Origin: an uncultured Acidobacteriia bacterium
GTDB taxonomy: Bacteria > Acidobacteriota > Terriglobia > Bryobacterales > Bryobacteraceae
Direction: 5' to 3'
NCBI GenBank assembly: GCA_903828455.1
Contig: CAIKMJ010000022.1
Span: 1 to 64,000 of the forward strand
DNA: 64,000 nt
In this document: positions 46,416 through 55,342 of the stretch, piece after piece
Layout of the letters: every line of letters starts with the position of its first letter
How positions within the stretch are numbered: position 1 is the first letter of the stretch
Made by a program: the position numbers and the translations under genes
The notes under the pieces: model-generated
What the model was told of the DNA's origin: nothing
The model's input: the letters and a program-made list of their open reading frames with translations, nothing else
Database searches by the model: none

Positions 46416-47711
46416 GTGTCTGCCTTCGCTCCAATTCCGGAATCCCTGCTGCAGGCCGCGGCGGCCAACCCGAGGCGCCTTGCACCCCCCGCGTGGCAAC
46501 CCCGCTCGCCCCGGCGCACGGAAGACCTGGACGTCCCCGAAGGCATGGTCTATGATCTTGCCCTGCGCCACATCAACCACCGCGGCATCTGCACCATCCA
46601 GATCCTGGCCGAGGTACTGAAGCTTCCGCTCGAACTTGCCGAACCGCTCTTCCGCCGCCTCAACGAGCAGCAGCTGATCGAAGTCCGCCGCATGCTCGGC
46701 GACGACTACGTTTTCTCCCTCAGCGCCAACGGCCGGAAGCTGGCACTCGAGCGTTCGCTCGCCTCCCGTTACATCGGGCCGGTTCCGGTCGCGCTCCAGT
46801 CGTGGGCCGAATCGGTCCGTGCCCAGGTCACTTCCCTTGAAGTCAGTCGCGAAAGCCTCCGCCGCGCTTTCAGCGACATCGTCGTCGGCGACGAACTGCT
46901 CGACGCTCTCGGCCCGGCGCTCATCTCGCAAAGCCCGATCTTCCTTTACGGCCCCAGCGGCACCGGCAAGACCACGGTCTCCGAACGCCTGATGCGCGTC
47001 TTCAGCGATGCCATTGTCGTGCCCTACGCCATCGAAGTCGATGGCCAGATCATCACCGTGGCCGACCCGGCCGTCCACGAACCCGTCGAATTTCCCGGTC
47101 TCGATATCGACCCGCGCTGGTCCGTCTGCTGCCGTCCCTTCGTTGCCGTCGGCGGCGAACTGGTGGCTCCCATGCTGGACCTGCAGCGCGACGACAACCT
47201 CGGCATCTACAACGCGCCGCTGCAAATGAAGGCCAACAACGGCATCCTGCTGATTGACGATTTCGGCCGCCAGGCCATGTCGCCGCGCGACATGCTCAAC
47301 CGCTGGATCGTGCCGCTCGACCGCCGCGTGGATTTCCTCTCCTTCGGCAGTTCCGGCAAGTTCGACGTGCCCTTCGAACTGCTCGTGGTCTTCTCCACCA
47401 ACCTCGCGCCCGGCGAGCTCGCCGATGAAGCCTTCCTCCGCCGCATCCCGAACAAGATTCTGGTGAAGCCCGTCGAGGCCGAAGATTTCGATACCATCTT
47501 CCGCGGCGTGGCGAAGAAGATGGAATTTCAGTTCACTTCCGACGTGCCCGCCCAGCTGCGCCAGCTTTGCCTGGCCCACAGCCCCGACCTCCGCGCCTGC
47601 TTCCCGCGCGACATCTGTTCCCTGCTTCGCGCCATCCACATGTACGAAGGCAGCCAGCTGACTATCACGCGCGCGGATCTGGAACGCGCCGTCCAGGGAT
47701 ATTTCCTGTAA
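46416..47711 (+). CDS. AAA+ family ATPase, co-transcribed with the sigma-54 activator
   Basis: 431 residues starting at GTG. Residues 40-160 look like winged-helix/adaptor (INHRGICTIQILAEVLKLPL); the ATPase domain has Walker A GPSGTGKTT (about 178-186), Walker B ILLIDDFG (about 277-284), and LLVVFSTNL and EAFLRRIPNKIL as sensor regions. Homologues are often described as ATPases near pilus genes, but I cannot confirm this. The 4-bp gap to the activator implies joint translation; it may carry a signal to the activator or be its target. Confidence 0.75.
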   Translation: MSAFAPIPESLLQAAAANPRRLAPPAWQPRSPRRTEDLDVPEGMVYDLALRHINHRGICTIQILAEVLKLPLELAEPLFRRLNEQQLIEVRRMLGDDYVFSLSANGRKLALERSLASRYIGPVPVALQSWAESVRAQVTSLEVSRESLRRAFSDIVVGDELLDALGPALISQSPIFLYGPSGTGKTTVSERLMRVFSDAIVVPYAIEVDGQIITVADPAVHEPVEFPGLDIDPRWSVCCRPFVAVGGELVAPMLDLQRDDNLGIYNAPLQMKANNGILLIDDFGRQAMSPRDMLNRWIVPLDRRVDFLSFGSSGKFDVPFELLVVFSTNLAPGELADEAFLRRIPNKILVKPVEAEDFDTIFRGVAKKMEFQFTSDVPAQLRQLCLAHSPDLRACFPRDICSLLRAIHMYEGSQLTITRADLERAVQGYFL

Positions 47712-47832
47712 GCGGCTGCCGGGTCAGCGCGGCCCGAGCCCTCTCTCGCAGTTGCAAACACTTCCACCTGCGGCCTAAGCGGCACGTTCCCAGGAATGCC
47801 TTCGTGTTCCTTTTAGTGGAGCCGTCCTGCTC

Positions 47833-48873
47833 CTATGCCCCCGCCGCCAGCCGCGCGCGCTCGAACGCTTCCATCTCCGTCCTGCTCCCCAGCACGAGCG
47901 GCGTCCGCTGATGAATATCCGTCGGCTGAATTTCGAGGATGCGGTTCCTGCCGTCCGTCGCCACGCCGCCCGCCTGCTCGGTGATAAAGGCGATCGGGTT
48001 CGCCTCGTACATCAGCCGCAGCTTGCCCGACGCGTGGCTCTTCGTCGGCGGATACAGGAAGACGCCGCCCTTCAGCAGTGTCCGGTGGAAATCCGCCACC
48101 AGCGAGCCGATGTAGCGGGAGCTGTACGCCTTTCCCAGCTTGCCGTCGCGCAGTTCGTCCAGATAGGTGCCGTAGTGCGGCGGGAAACTCCGCTGATTGG
48201 CCTCGTTGGTCGAATAATACTGGCCCTGCTGCGGCATCTTCATGTTGTCGTGGCTCAGCACATACGCGCCCACCGCCGGGTCCAGCGTAAACCCGTAAAC
48301 CCCGAACCCCGCCGTATACACGAACATCGTCGAGGAGCCGTAAACCACATAGCCCGCCGCCACCTGCTTCAGGCCCGACTGCAGCACCTCTTCATCCAGC
48401 GACGGCTTGTGCCCGTCCGCCGGCTTCGGACTCCGGTAGATGGAAAAGATGGTCCCGACGTTCACATTCACATCGATGTTGCTCGAACCATCCAGCGGAT
48501 CGAACACCACCACGTACTTGCCCGTCCCAGGCGCGCGGTCGAACGTCACCGGCTCTTCGTTCTCTTCCGACACCAGCACCGACACCGCATCGCGTCCGCC
48601 GAGGCAGTGAATCAGCGCGTTGTTGGCAAACACGTCCAGCTTTTGCTGCTGCTCGCCCTGCACATTGGTCGCGCCCTCCGCGCCCAGCGCTCCGTCCACC
48701 AGTCCGGCTCTGCGAATGCGCGACTGGATCATCTTGGTCGCCAGCGTGATGCCGCTGAGCAGCCAGGAGAAAGTGCCGCGCGAATCCGGCGAATGCGCCT
48801 CCTGCTGCTGCACGATGTGCTGCTGTACGGTGATGATCTGGCTGTCCGGGCGGATTGGCTTAGTCTGCGACAT
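47833..48873 (-). CDS. fbp: Fructose-1,6-bisphosphatase class I
   Basis: 346 residues. It hydrolyses fructose-1,6-bisphosphate in gluconeogenesis. Motifs: FDPLDGSSNIDVNVNVGTIF (metal and phosphate site), FSWLLSGITLATKMIQSRIR near the N-terminus, SRYIGSLVADFHRTLLKGG, and GKLRLMYEANPIAFITEQAG. Length and order are canonical for class I. If the protein at 18935-22384 is a PEP carboxykinase, two committed gluconeogenic steps are encoded in this window. A long plus-strand frame across this gene is antisense and spurious. Confidence 0.96.
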   Translation of the reverse strand: MSQTKPIRPDSQIITVQQHIVQQQEAHSPDSRGTFSWLLSGITLATKMIQSRIRRAGLVDGALGAEGATNVQGEQQQKLDVFANNALIHCLGGRDAVSVLVSEENEEPVTFDRAPGTGKYVVVFDPLDGSSNIDVNVNVGTIFSIYRSPKPADGHKPSLDEEVLQSGLKQVAAGYVVYGSSTMFVYTAGFGVYGFTLDPAVGAYVLSHDNMKMPQQGQYYSTNEANQRSFPPHYGTYLDELRDGKLGKAYSSRYIGSLVADFHRTLLKGGVFLYPPTKSHASGKLRLMYEANPIAFITEQAGGVATDGRNRILEIQPTDIHQRTPLVLGSRTEMEAFERARLAAGA

Positions 48874-48900
48874 GGCTGCTTTCAGTGTAAAAGGGCGCCT

Positions 48901-49590
48901 TTACCAGCCCATTTGCCGCATGCGCCCGTCGATGATCTCGCCGTATTCAGTCATGCGCCCGGGCTTCCGGCGCAGCGGCGACGGCAATATCGCCGCCAGC
49001 TGAATCGCCTGCTCCCTCGAAAGGCTCCGCGCCGGAACATGGTAGTGGAAATTCGCCGCCGCCTCCGCGCCAAACACTCCCGGGCCCCATTCGATCACGT
49101 TCAGATAAAGCTCCAGTATGCGGCGTTTGGAAAGCAGCCCCTCCATCATCGGGACAATCGTGAACTCAATGCCTTTTCGGATGTAAGACCGGCTCGTCGT
49201 CAGAAACAGATTCTTCACCAGCTGCTGTGTGATCGTCGATGCGCCGCGCGTGCGGATGCCCTCGCGGTCTTCCTCGATCGCGTTCTCCACTTCAGTCCAG
49301 TCGAACCCGTGGTGCTGATAGAAACGAGCATCCTCCGCCGCCACCGCCGCATGCTGCAGCTGCGGCGAGATCTTCTCCATCGGCACGAACTCGTAGCTCT
49401 TGCGATACGGCGCACCCCGGGCGGGCTTGCGCCACGCCTCGACGCGACGCTGGATCTGCACGGCGGTTGTCGGCGGGTTCACCCAGCGCAGCGCCACCAG
49501 CATCAGCGCGATCGTGGCATAGAAAATTGCCACCCCGCCCGCCAGTGCGATCAGAATCCTCGTGAGCCAGCCTGTCCGGTGCCGTTTCAT
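48901..49590 (-). CDS. mtgA: Monofunctional peptidoglycan glycosyltransferase
   Basis: About 229 residues from ATG 49590 (AAGGATAG upstream). One N-terminal membrane helix (about 10-34) and a GT51 domain: VAAEDARFYQHHGFDW (catalytic Glu), GASTITQQLVKNLFL, RKGIEFTIVPMMEGLLSKRRILELYLNVIEWGPGVFGAEAAA, which is standard. It polymerises lipid II into glycan strands. The frame runs on upstream antisense to the LarA gene and that extension is rejected. Divergent from larA with 18 bp between starts. Confidence 0.94.
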   Translation of the reverse strand: MKRHRTGWLTRILIALAGGVAIFYATIALMLVALRWVNPPTTAVQIQRRVEAWRKPARGAPYRKSYEFVPMEKISPQLQHAAVAAEDARFYQHHGFDWTEVENAIEEDREGIRTRGASTITQQLVKNLFLTTSRSYIRKGIEFTIVPMMEGLLSKRRILELYLNVIEWGPGVFGAEAAANFHYHVPARSLSREQAIQLAAILPSPLRRKPGRMTEYGEIIDGRMRQMGW

Positions 49591-49608
49591 ACCGACTATC
49601 CTTCGATT

Positions 49609-50895
49609 ATGCGCATCGGCATGGCCTTCGGGCGGAAAGGACTCACGCTTGACCTGCCCGACGGCCGCAACTGGCAGGTGCTGGAGGCTCGCTCGGCGCC
49701 GCCGCTCCACAATCCCGATGCCGCCATTGCCGCCGCGCTCGATGCTCCCTTCGCCGGCCCGCCGCTCGCCAAACTCGCACGCGCGGCAAAGTCCGCAGCC
49801 ATCTCCGTCTGCGACATCACGAGGCCGGTGCCGTACCGCACGATGCTGCCGCCGCTGCTGCACCGCCTCGAAGCGAGCGGCATCGCGCGTGAAGCCATCA
49901 CCATTCTCATCGCCACCGGTCTGCACCGGCCAGCCACCGACGCCGAGATCGTCGAAATTCTCGGCGCCAACATCGCGGCGTCCTGTCGTGTCGTGAACCA
50001 CCGCGCGCGCGAACTTGCCGAACACCGCTGGCTCGGTACCACCAAATCCGGCACGCCGGTTTACATCGACGAGCGCTTCCTCGCGGCCGACCTCCACATC
50101 ACGTGCGGGCTGGTCGAACCGCATCTGATGCTGGGCTTCTCGGGCGGGCGCAAGCTGATCGTCCCCGGCGTTGCGTACCAGGACACCATCCGGCGAATCC
50201 ACAGCCCGGCATTCATACGCGATCCGCGCGCCATTGAAGGCTCCATCGCGGCCAACCCGACGCATGCCGAACTGCTGGAGATCGCCCGCATGGCGCGGCA
50301 CGACTTCATGCTCGATGTGGCGATCACGCGCGACCGCCGCATCTCGGGAGTCTTCGCCGGCACGCCGGAACCCACGCATGCCGAGGCCACGCGGTTCGTC
50401 TCGGCGGCGATGCGCCATGAACTCGCCGCTCCCGCGGATGCGGTCATCACTTCGTCTGCCGGCTATCCGCTGGACCTCACGTTGTACCAGACCATCAAGG
50501 GCGTCACGGCGGCGGCCAGGATCGTGAAGCCCGGCGGGAAGATCATGGTGGTGAGCGCATGCGAGGAGGGCGCGGGTTCGGCTGAGTTCTCCGGCATGAT
50601 TCGCGACGGCCTCACCGACACCGCATTTCTGGACCGCATCGAGCACGCGCCGGTGATCCCCGACCAGTGGCAACTGGAGAAGCTGGCGCTGGTCTCGCGC
50701 AGCGTGGAAGTGCTCTGGTACGTGCCGGGGCTGCCGCGCGACTTCTGGCCTCTGTTGTGGGGCCGTGCATTCGAATCCGCCGAATCGGCGCTGGCGGCAT
50801 TGCTGGACGGCCTGCCGCCGGATGCGACCATCGCGGTCATGCCGGAAGGTCCGTACGTGCTGGCCGACGTCTCGGCGAGTACCCCGCCGGCTTAG
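49609..50895 (+). CDS. larA: LarA-family nickel-pincer racemase
   Basis: About 428 residues from ATG 49609. LarA racemises lactate using a nickel-pincer nucleotide made by LarB, LarC and LarE. Visible are ISVCDITRPVPYRTMLPP (His/Arg region), ATGLHRPATDAE, VVNHRARE, the long block ITCGLVEPHLMLGFSGGRKL (His and Lys that hold the cofactor) and IAANPTHAELLEIAR. None of larB, larC or larE is adjacent. Related LarA homologues act on other 2-hydroxy acids, so lactate is not proven. G/C skew reverses inside this gene. Confidence 0.88.
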   Translation: MRIGMAFGRKGLTLDLPDGRNWQVLEARSAPPLHNPDAAIAAALDAPFAGPPLAKLARAAKSAAISVCDITRPVPYRTMLPPLLHRLEASGIAREAITILIATGLHRPATDAEIVEILGANIAASCRVVNHRARELAEHRWLGTTKSGTPVYIDERFLAADLHITCGLVEPHLMLGFSGGRKLIVPGVAYQDTIRRIHSPAFIRDPRAIEGSIAANPTHAELLEIARMARHDFMLDVAITRDRRISGVFAGTPEPTHAEATRFVSAAMRHELAAPADAVITSSAGYPLDLTLYQTIKGVTAAARIVKPGGKIMVVSACEEGAGSAEFSGMIRDGLTDTAFLDRIEHAPVIPDQWQLEKLALVSRSVEVLWYVPGLPRDFWPLLWGRAFESAESALAALLDGLPPDATIAVMPEGPYVLADVSASTPPA

Positions 50896-51362
50896 CCGCG
50901 AAAGACGCCCGCAATCTGCGCTTCGTACTGCAGGCCGATGCGCGACAGGATCAGCAGGACGGGCATCGCGAGTTGCGGCTTGCGGTCGCGCAGTGCAATC
51001 AAAACCAGCAACGTAAGCAGCGGCGACATGGTGTGGCCAACGGCGTAGGCCGAGCCCCGTATGTCGGCCCGGCCCAGTGTGGCGGCGAAGAGCGCGAACA
51101 GGATTGCAGTGGCCCCCGGCGCGCCGAAGCCGCGGCGGGCTGCGAAGCCGAGAGCCAGCAACAGAGCCAGCACCACGCCCGCGAGCGCCAGCCCCAGGCC
51201 GTGCCGTCCGGCAAAGTACGGGCGCGCGCGCAGAGCCACCAGGCCAGCGCCGGAATGCCGCTCGCGCCACTCGCCGCGGGGGAGTTCACGCAGCTCAGGC
51301 TGGCGCGCGGTTGCGCTAACGGGAGTCTGCCGAAGCTCTGAGGTCGGTCGGCGTGATCTCAC
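50892..51362 (-). CDS. Possible small membrane protein
   Basis: Up to 156 residues, starting inside the cytochrome c gene if ATG 51362 is used; no ribosome site is clear. The first 50 residues are Arg-rich and may not be translated. After that come four hydrophobic segments (LGLALAGVVLALLLALGF, ATAILFALFAATLG, SPLLTLLVLIALRD, LAMPVLLILSRIGL). It could be a real short membrane protein, or the end of a longer decayed gene. It overlaps the larA stop by 4 bp. Confidence 0.4.
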   Translation of the reverse strand: MRSRRPTSELRQTPVSATARQPELRELPRGEWRERHSGAGLVALRARPYFAGRHGLGLALAGVVLALLLALGFAARRGFGAPGATAILFALFAATLGRADIRGSAYAVGHTMSPLLTLLVLIALRDRKPQLAMPVLLILSRIGLQYEAQIAGVFRG

Positions 51363-51864
51363 GTACCGCGCCCGTGGCAGCCCACTTAATGAAGCCGATG
51401 ATGTCGGCCAGTTCCTGCGGCGCGTAGTCGGCGTTCGCCGGCGGGTGGCCCCACTTGACGTTCTCGCGCATGGAGACGATCTCCGAGAGCTTGAACTGGC
51501 GCAGCATCGGCGGCGTCATGCTGAGATCCCAGATTTCGATGTTGTCGTTCCGGATCTGGCGCTGGATGCCAGGGAACGCGGCGCCGCGCGAGGTCTGCAC
51601 TTCCTGCACGAAGACGGTGCGCTGCATGTCGATGGTGCGCATCAGGTCGCGCGGCGTAACGTAGGCGCCGAGCCGCCGCAGATCGGGTGCGATCTCGTGG
51701 CCCACGCCATCGAGCGCGTGGCACGTGGCGCAGGGCAGGCTTTTGGCCGATTTTTCAAACAGCTTCCGGCCGCGATCCACCTGCGTAGAGGCTTCGGGCT
51801 TATTCTGCCCGGCAATAAACGCGGCGCAAAGAACCAAACCGGATATCAGAATCGGAGTTCGCAT
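51316..51864 (-). CDS. Exported monohaem cytochrome c
   Basis: 182 residues. Signal peptide (1-20), haem motif CATCH at 45-49 in a class I context (GRKLFEKSAKSLPCATCHAL), APDLRRLGAY after it, and probable Met ligand in SMTPPMLRQF or VSMRENVKWGHPPANA. The length between motif and end is longer than minimal cytochromes, suggesting a domain inserted between haem and ligand. Similar domains occur at the C-terminus of quinoprotein dehydrogenases. The partner is not visible. Confidence 0.88.
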   Translation of the reverse strand: MRTPILISGLVLCAAFIAGQNKPEASTQVDRGRKLFEKSAKSLPCATCHALDGVGHEIAPDLRRLGAYVTPRDLMRTIDMQRTVFVQEVQTSRGAAFPGIQRQIRNDNIEIWDLSMTPPMLRQFKLSEIVSMRENVKWGHPPANADYAPQELADIIGFIKWAATGAVREITPTDLRASADSR

Positions 51865-52006
51865 TGTGAGTCACCGCCTGCTCAAGTATATGCACGAGGC
51901 GGGCCAGAACAGACGGCCGAACCGCGGCGGAGATTCCGGGCCGGGCGGTGCCGCCGCGCGCACAGTTGCGCCGGATCGCGCACCCGCTTTCGCGAGACTA
52001 TAGGTC

Positions 52007-52426
52007 ATGACCTGGATCACCTGGGCGTTCCTTTCCGCCATCTTCGCCGCCGCGACCGCCATTCTGGCGAAACTCGGGGTAGAGAACATCGGCTCCAACC
52101 TCGCCACCGCCATCCGCACCACCGTGGTGGTGGTGTTCACCTGGGCCATTGCCTGTTCCAGCCGGACCCCGTCCGAACTCAGCGCGATTTCGGCGAGAAC
52201 GTGGACGTTCCTCGCGCTCTCCGGAGTGGCGACCGCGCTCTCGTGGCTCTGCTACTTCCATGCGCTCAAAATCGGGCCGGCGTCGCGAGTGGCGCCGATC
52301 GATAAGCTGAGCGTCGCGCTGGTGATCCTGTTCAGCGCGCTGTTTCTGAGCGAGCCGCTGACGTGGGCGAAAGGCGCCGGCGGATTGCTGATCGTGGCCG
52401 GCGCCATCGTCATTGCCGTTGCTTAG
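52007..52426 (+). CDS. EamA-like half transporter (DMT superfamily)
   Basis: 139 residues, about five hydrophobic helices (ITWAFLSAIFAAATAILAKL, TTVVVVFTWAIACSS, WTFLALSGVATALSWLCYF, LVILFSALFLSEPLTW, GGLLIVAGAIVIAVA). The AILAKLG and ALKIGPASRVAPID blocks are typical of one EamA repeat. Full-length EamA proteins have two such units in one chain; this one has only one and would need to dimerise. Its last codons form the first copy of a 15-bp repeat that runs past the stop. Confidence 0.85.
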   Translation: MTWITWAFLSAIFAAATAILAKLGVENIGSNLATAIRTTVVVVFTWAIACSSRTPSELSAISARTWTFLALSGVATALSWLCYFHALKIGPASRVAPIDKLSVALVILFSALFLSEPLTWAKGAGGLLIVAGAIVIAVA

Positions 52427-52455
52427 GGCGCCGTTGCTTAGGGCGCCGTTGCTTA
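52415..52455. repeat. 15-bp tandem repeat across the stop codon of the EamA-like gene
   Basis: GCCGTTGCTTAGGGC at 52415-52429 and 52430-52444, and GCCGTTGCTTA at 52445-52455. The TAG stop of the EamA-like gene is inside the first copy. The third copy ends within the last codon and stop of the convergent aldehyde dehydrogenase gene. Confidence 0.95.
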
Positions 52456-53934
52456 AAGCTTCATCGTGACCGTCTTGACCTCCGTGTACTGCTGGAGGCC
52501 GTACTCGCCGAGTTCGCGGCCAATGCCCGACTGCTTGAAGCCCCCGAACGGCGCGGCGGCATCGAAGACGTCGTAGCAGTTGACCCAGACCGTGCCGGCG
52601 CGGACGCCGTTGGAAATCGCCAGCGCCTTGCCGATGTCACGTGTCCAGACGCCCGCGGCAAGGCCGTACATGGTGCGGTTGGCGCGGTCGATGACCTCAT
52701 CCATATCCTTGAACTTGATGATGGACATGACCGGCCCGAAGATTTCTTCCTCGGCGATCTTCATGTTGTCCTGGACGTCGGCGAAAACGGTGGGCTGGAT
52801 GAAGTAGCCCTGATCGCCGTGGCGTTCGCCGCCGGCCACCAGACGCGCGCCGTCCTTCACGCCGGAGTCGATGTAAGACATCACTTTGTGGAACTGGGCG
52901 TCATCGACCTGCGGGCCCTGTTCGGTGCGGCGGTCGAAGGGATCGCCGACTTTGCGCTTCTTCGCGCGGGCGGCGCTGCGTTCCACGAATTCGTCGTAGG
53001 CCTTCTCTTCCACAAAGACGCGCGAACCGGCGCAGCAGCACTGGCCCTGATTGAAGAAGAGGGCGAAGTGGGCGCCTTCAATGGCGGCATCCATATCGGC
53101 ATCCGCAAAGATGATGTTGGGACTCTTGCCGCCGAGTTCGAGCGTGACGCGCTTGAGGTTCGTCTCCGCCGCGGCCTGCATGATGAGATGGCCGACTTCG
53201 GTGGAGCCGGTGAAGGCCACCTTATCGATATCCATGTGACGGGAAATGGCGGCGCCGGCGGTCGGTCCGTAGCCGGGCAGCATGTTGACGACACCATCGG
53301 GGAAGCCTGCTTCCTGAATCAGTTCGCTGACGCGGAGGGCGCTGAGCGGGGTCTGTTCGGCAGGCTTCATCACGACCGTATTGCCGGTGGCGAGAGCGGG
53401 GCCCAGCTTCCAGGCCTGCATGAGCAGCGGAAAATTCCACGGGATGATCTGGCCGACGACGCCGACGGGCTCGTGGCGCGTGTAGCAGAAGTAATCGCCA
53501 TTGACGGGGATCGTCTTGCCCTGGACTTTGTCGGCCCAGCCGGCGTAGTAGCGATAGCAGGCGATGCTGAGCGCAACGTCGGCGGCTTTGGCGATGGTGT
53601 AGGGCTTGCCGTTGTCGAGAGATTCGAGGCGGGCGAGGTTGTCGGCATCCTTCTCCATGAGGTCGGCGAGCTTGTTGAGGAGCTTGCCTCGCTCGCTGGC
53701 GGACATGCGGCGCCACGGAGCTTTAGTGTGGAAGGCGGCGCGGGCGGCCTTCACGGCCAGGTTGACGTCTGCTTCATCGGCCTCGGCGACATTGCAGATG
53801 GTTTCCCCTGTGGCGGGGTTGATGGTGTCGAAACGCCTGCCGGAGACGGCTTCGACCCACTGGCCGTTGATCAGGAGTTTGGTAGAGGGCAGAGTGACCT
53901 GAGTTTGACTGGGGGATGCAACGACGGTAGCCAT
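52453..53934 (-). CDS. NAD(P)-dependent aldehyde dehydrogenase
   Basis: About 493 residues from ATG 53934 (AAGGATCG upstream); the frame extends further upstream without a good start. It oxidises aldehydes to acids. Motifs: [61 protein letters not shown] (catalytic Glu), [17 protein letters not shown] (catalytic Cys within a Cys triplet) and [16 protein letters not shown]. These fit the ALDH1/2-type class of broad specificity. Convergent with the EamA-like gene. Confidence 0.95.
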   Translation of the reverse strand: MATVVASPSQTQVTLPSTKLLINGQWVEAVSGRRFDTINPATGETICNVAEADEADVNLAVKAARAAFHTKAPWRRMSASERGKLLNKLADLMEKDADNLARLESLDNGKPYTIAKAADVALSIACYRYYAGWADKVQGKTIPVNGDYFCYTRHEPVGVVGQIIPWNFPLLMQAWKLGPALATGNTVVMKPAEQTPLSALRVSELIQEAGFPDGVVNMLPGYGPTAGAAISRHMDIDKVAFTGSTEVGHLIMQAAAETNLKRVTLELGGKSPNIIFADADMDAAIEGAHFALFFNQGQCCCAGSRVFVEEKAYDEFVERSAARAKKRKVGDPFDRRTEQGPQVDDAQFHKVMSYIDSGVKDGARLVAGGERHGDQGYFIQPTVFADVQDNMKIAEEEIFGPVMSIIKFKDMDEVIDRANRTMYGLAAGVWTRDIGKALAISNGVRAGTVWVNCYDVFDAAAPFGGFKQSGIGRELGEYGLQQYTEVKTVTMKL

Positions 53935-54262
53935 GGTTATTCGATCCTTTCGCCGGGGTCCGGCTAAGGAGAAGATAGCACTGAAAGCGCGTGGGAGCGA
54001 GGGGACGGAGCGGCCATCGGTGAGCAGACGCACGGGTGGTGCGGCTGTGAGACGTGCGGCCGGGCTGGCCGGCCAATCGTGCGTCAGGCGGCTCGTTGTT
54101 CGCCTCCGAACGGGGGATGCGGCGGGGCTGCCGGAGTGGTTGCGGGGCGCGGATCGGGCGACGGGGCCGGGGCGGCATCGTGGACGGGCTGGCGACCGTC
54201 GGTTACCTCATTTTCGCGGCGTCATCCATTCGAAACTCATTCGTGATAAAGTCCGGAGGCAT

Positions 54263-54685
54263 ATGTCCAATCGCCTCCACTTTTTTTTGCGTGCCGTGGG
54301 TTGCTCCGGCCTGATTCTTGCCAGTGCCGTGGCGCAAAACGCCAAGGCCCCGGATACGGTTCCGAACGAGCCGTTTCAGGCGGTCCATCTGATCAGCATT
54401 CCGCCCTCCGGCGAGAAGGCCGTTATGGCGGATTTGGCGGATGTGAACGCCGCCATCGCGAAAGCGGGCTGTCCGTCGTGCGTGTATCACCTCTGGAAGG
54501 TGACCGGAACACAAACGGGTGTTTACAACTACATTCGGATTTCGAGCTGGCCGGGGCGCGACGTTTACGTTAAGGTACACGATTCGGCCGACTACAAGGC
54601 CGCTGTCGGAAAGCATCCCGAAGTGGAACCCTTCTATCACGCACAGGTATATAACCGCTACGTCGAAGTGCCGATCGGGAAGTAA
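54263..54685 (+). CDS. Small exported protein of unknown function
   Basis: About 140 residues; GGAGG lies a few bases before ATG 54263, which decides this start against the longer open frame. Signal peptide to about residue 26 (SGLILASAVAQN). Mature part: VHLISIPPSGEKAVMADLAD, KAGCPSCVYHLWKVTG, FYHAQVYNRYVEVP. The CPSC pair could be a redox or metal motif. The pattern of a short beta-alpha-beta domain recalls dimeric alpha-beta barrel proteins, but this is only a guess. Confidence 0.7.
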   Translation: MSNRLHFFLRAVGCSGLILASAVAQNAKAPDTVPNEPFQAVHLISIPPSGEKAVMADLADVNAAIAKAGCPSCVYHLWKVTGTQTGVYNYIRISSWPGRDVYVKVHDSADYKAAVGKHPEVEPFYHAQVYNRYVEVPIGK

Positions 54686-55342
54686 AGCGCCGTTGGTTCA
54701 ACGGCAGTGCACGCGGCGCCCGGTCGCCTGAAGCCTTCGGCGGAGGGCACCGTGCTCCGCAAGATGGTAGCGGCCGGGCGACGCGCCACGACGCAATCGC
54801 GCGTTGCCGCTCCTGATTCATTCAGCCCGCAACTGCCATGAGCAGAAAGCGGAATCGATCGAACTTCTTCGACATGTCTTCAGCACGCCAACATCCCGGG
54901 TTGGCAGTGACGCCGCGGGCGCGGATTTCCGGTTGTTTCCCGGCAAGGCGCAGTCTTCGGACAATCCGGGTACTGCCGCTCACAGCAATTCATCCAACCG
55001 TGCCGCCAGGCTGTATCTTCGACTCTTCTTCGCAGGATCCGTCACCCGTACTGTGCGTAAACTCGGCCTAACTCCTTTTTACGCCGCCCTGTCGCGGTAA
55101 TTGAGCAATCCGCTGAGGCGGCTTTGGCACCGGACCGGCCCATCGCGATGAGCGAAGCTGGAACCGGGTTGGCGACGACCAATCGGGACGCAAAAAACGA
55201 AATCCTCGCGACCGGTCCTTGCCGACGCCATTCGCGAAATCGCCAATTTTCTCGCCGCCGTCCACCCGCGAATTCCGCATCATCCGAACGTTGGCTCTTG
55301 CGAATCGGCTGTGATAGACTCCAGCCCGAAAGAGAGGTGCCT
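54686..55342. other. Intergenic region of about 657 bp without a supported gene
   Basis: Several short frames exist (for example from ATG 54838), but their products are Arg/Ser/Pro-rich, resemble no family and lack ribosome sites. The DNA is less G-skewed than its neighbours. It could be decayed coding sequence or a long leader for the cupin gene at 55343, whose AGAGAGG ribosome site lies at its end. No repeat, tRNA or hairpin-plus-T-run was found. Confidence 0.5.

Larger units (their letters stand above)
28500..50400. other. Block of reversed G/C skew
   Basis: On the given strand, G exceeds C before about 24 kb and after about 50.5 kb, while C exceeds G from about 28.5 to 50.4 kb. The block is independent of gene direction: plus-strand genes (flavoprotein, sigma-54 activator) and minus-strand genes (HD-GYP, fbp, mtgA) both follow it. 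Hand counts in 60-base lines: 10921 G23/C11, 16561 G22/C16, 30841 G14/C20, 43981 G13/C24, 44821 G13/C21, 49741 G16/C28, 53281 G19/C17. The switch back lies inside larA. Confidence 0.6.

Noticed and set aside
47911-49608. Long plus-strand open frame continuous with larA, upstream of ATG 49609
   Set aside because: It is antisense to the clear fbp and mtgA genes, Arg/His-rich and without any family motif; only the part from 49609 is LarA.
49591-51270. Minus-strand frame extending mtgA by about 560 residues
   Set aside because: It is antisense to larA, lacks motifs, and a good ribosome site and signal anchor exist at ATG 49590.
54838-55071. Short frame in the 657-bp gap
   Set aside because: Ser/Arg/Pro-rich without motif or ribosome site; looks like noise in non-coding DNA.
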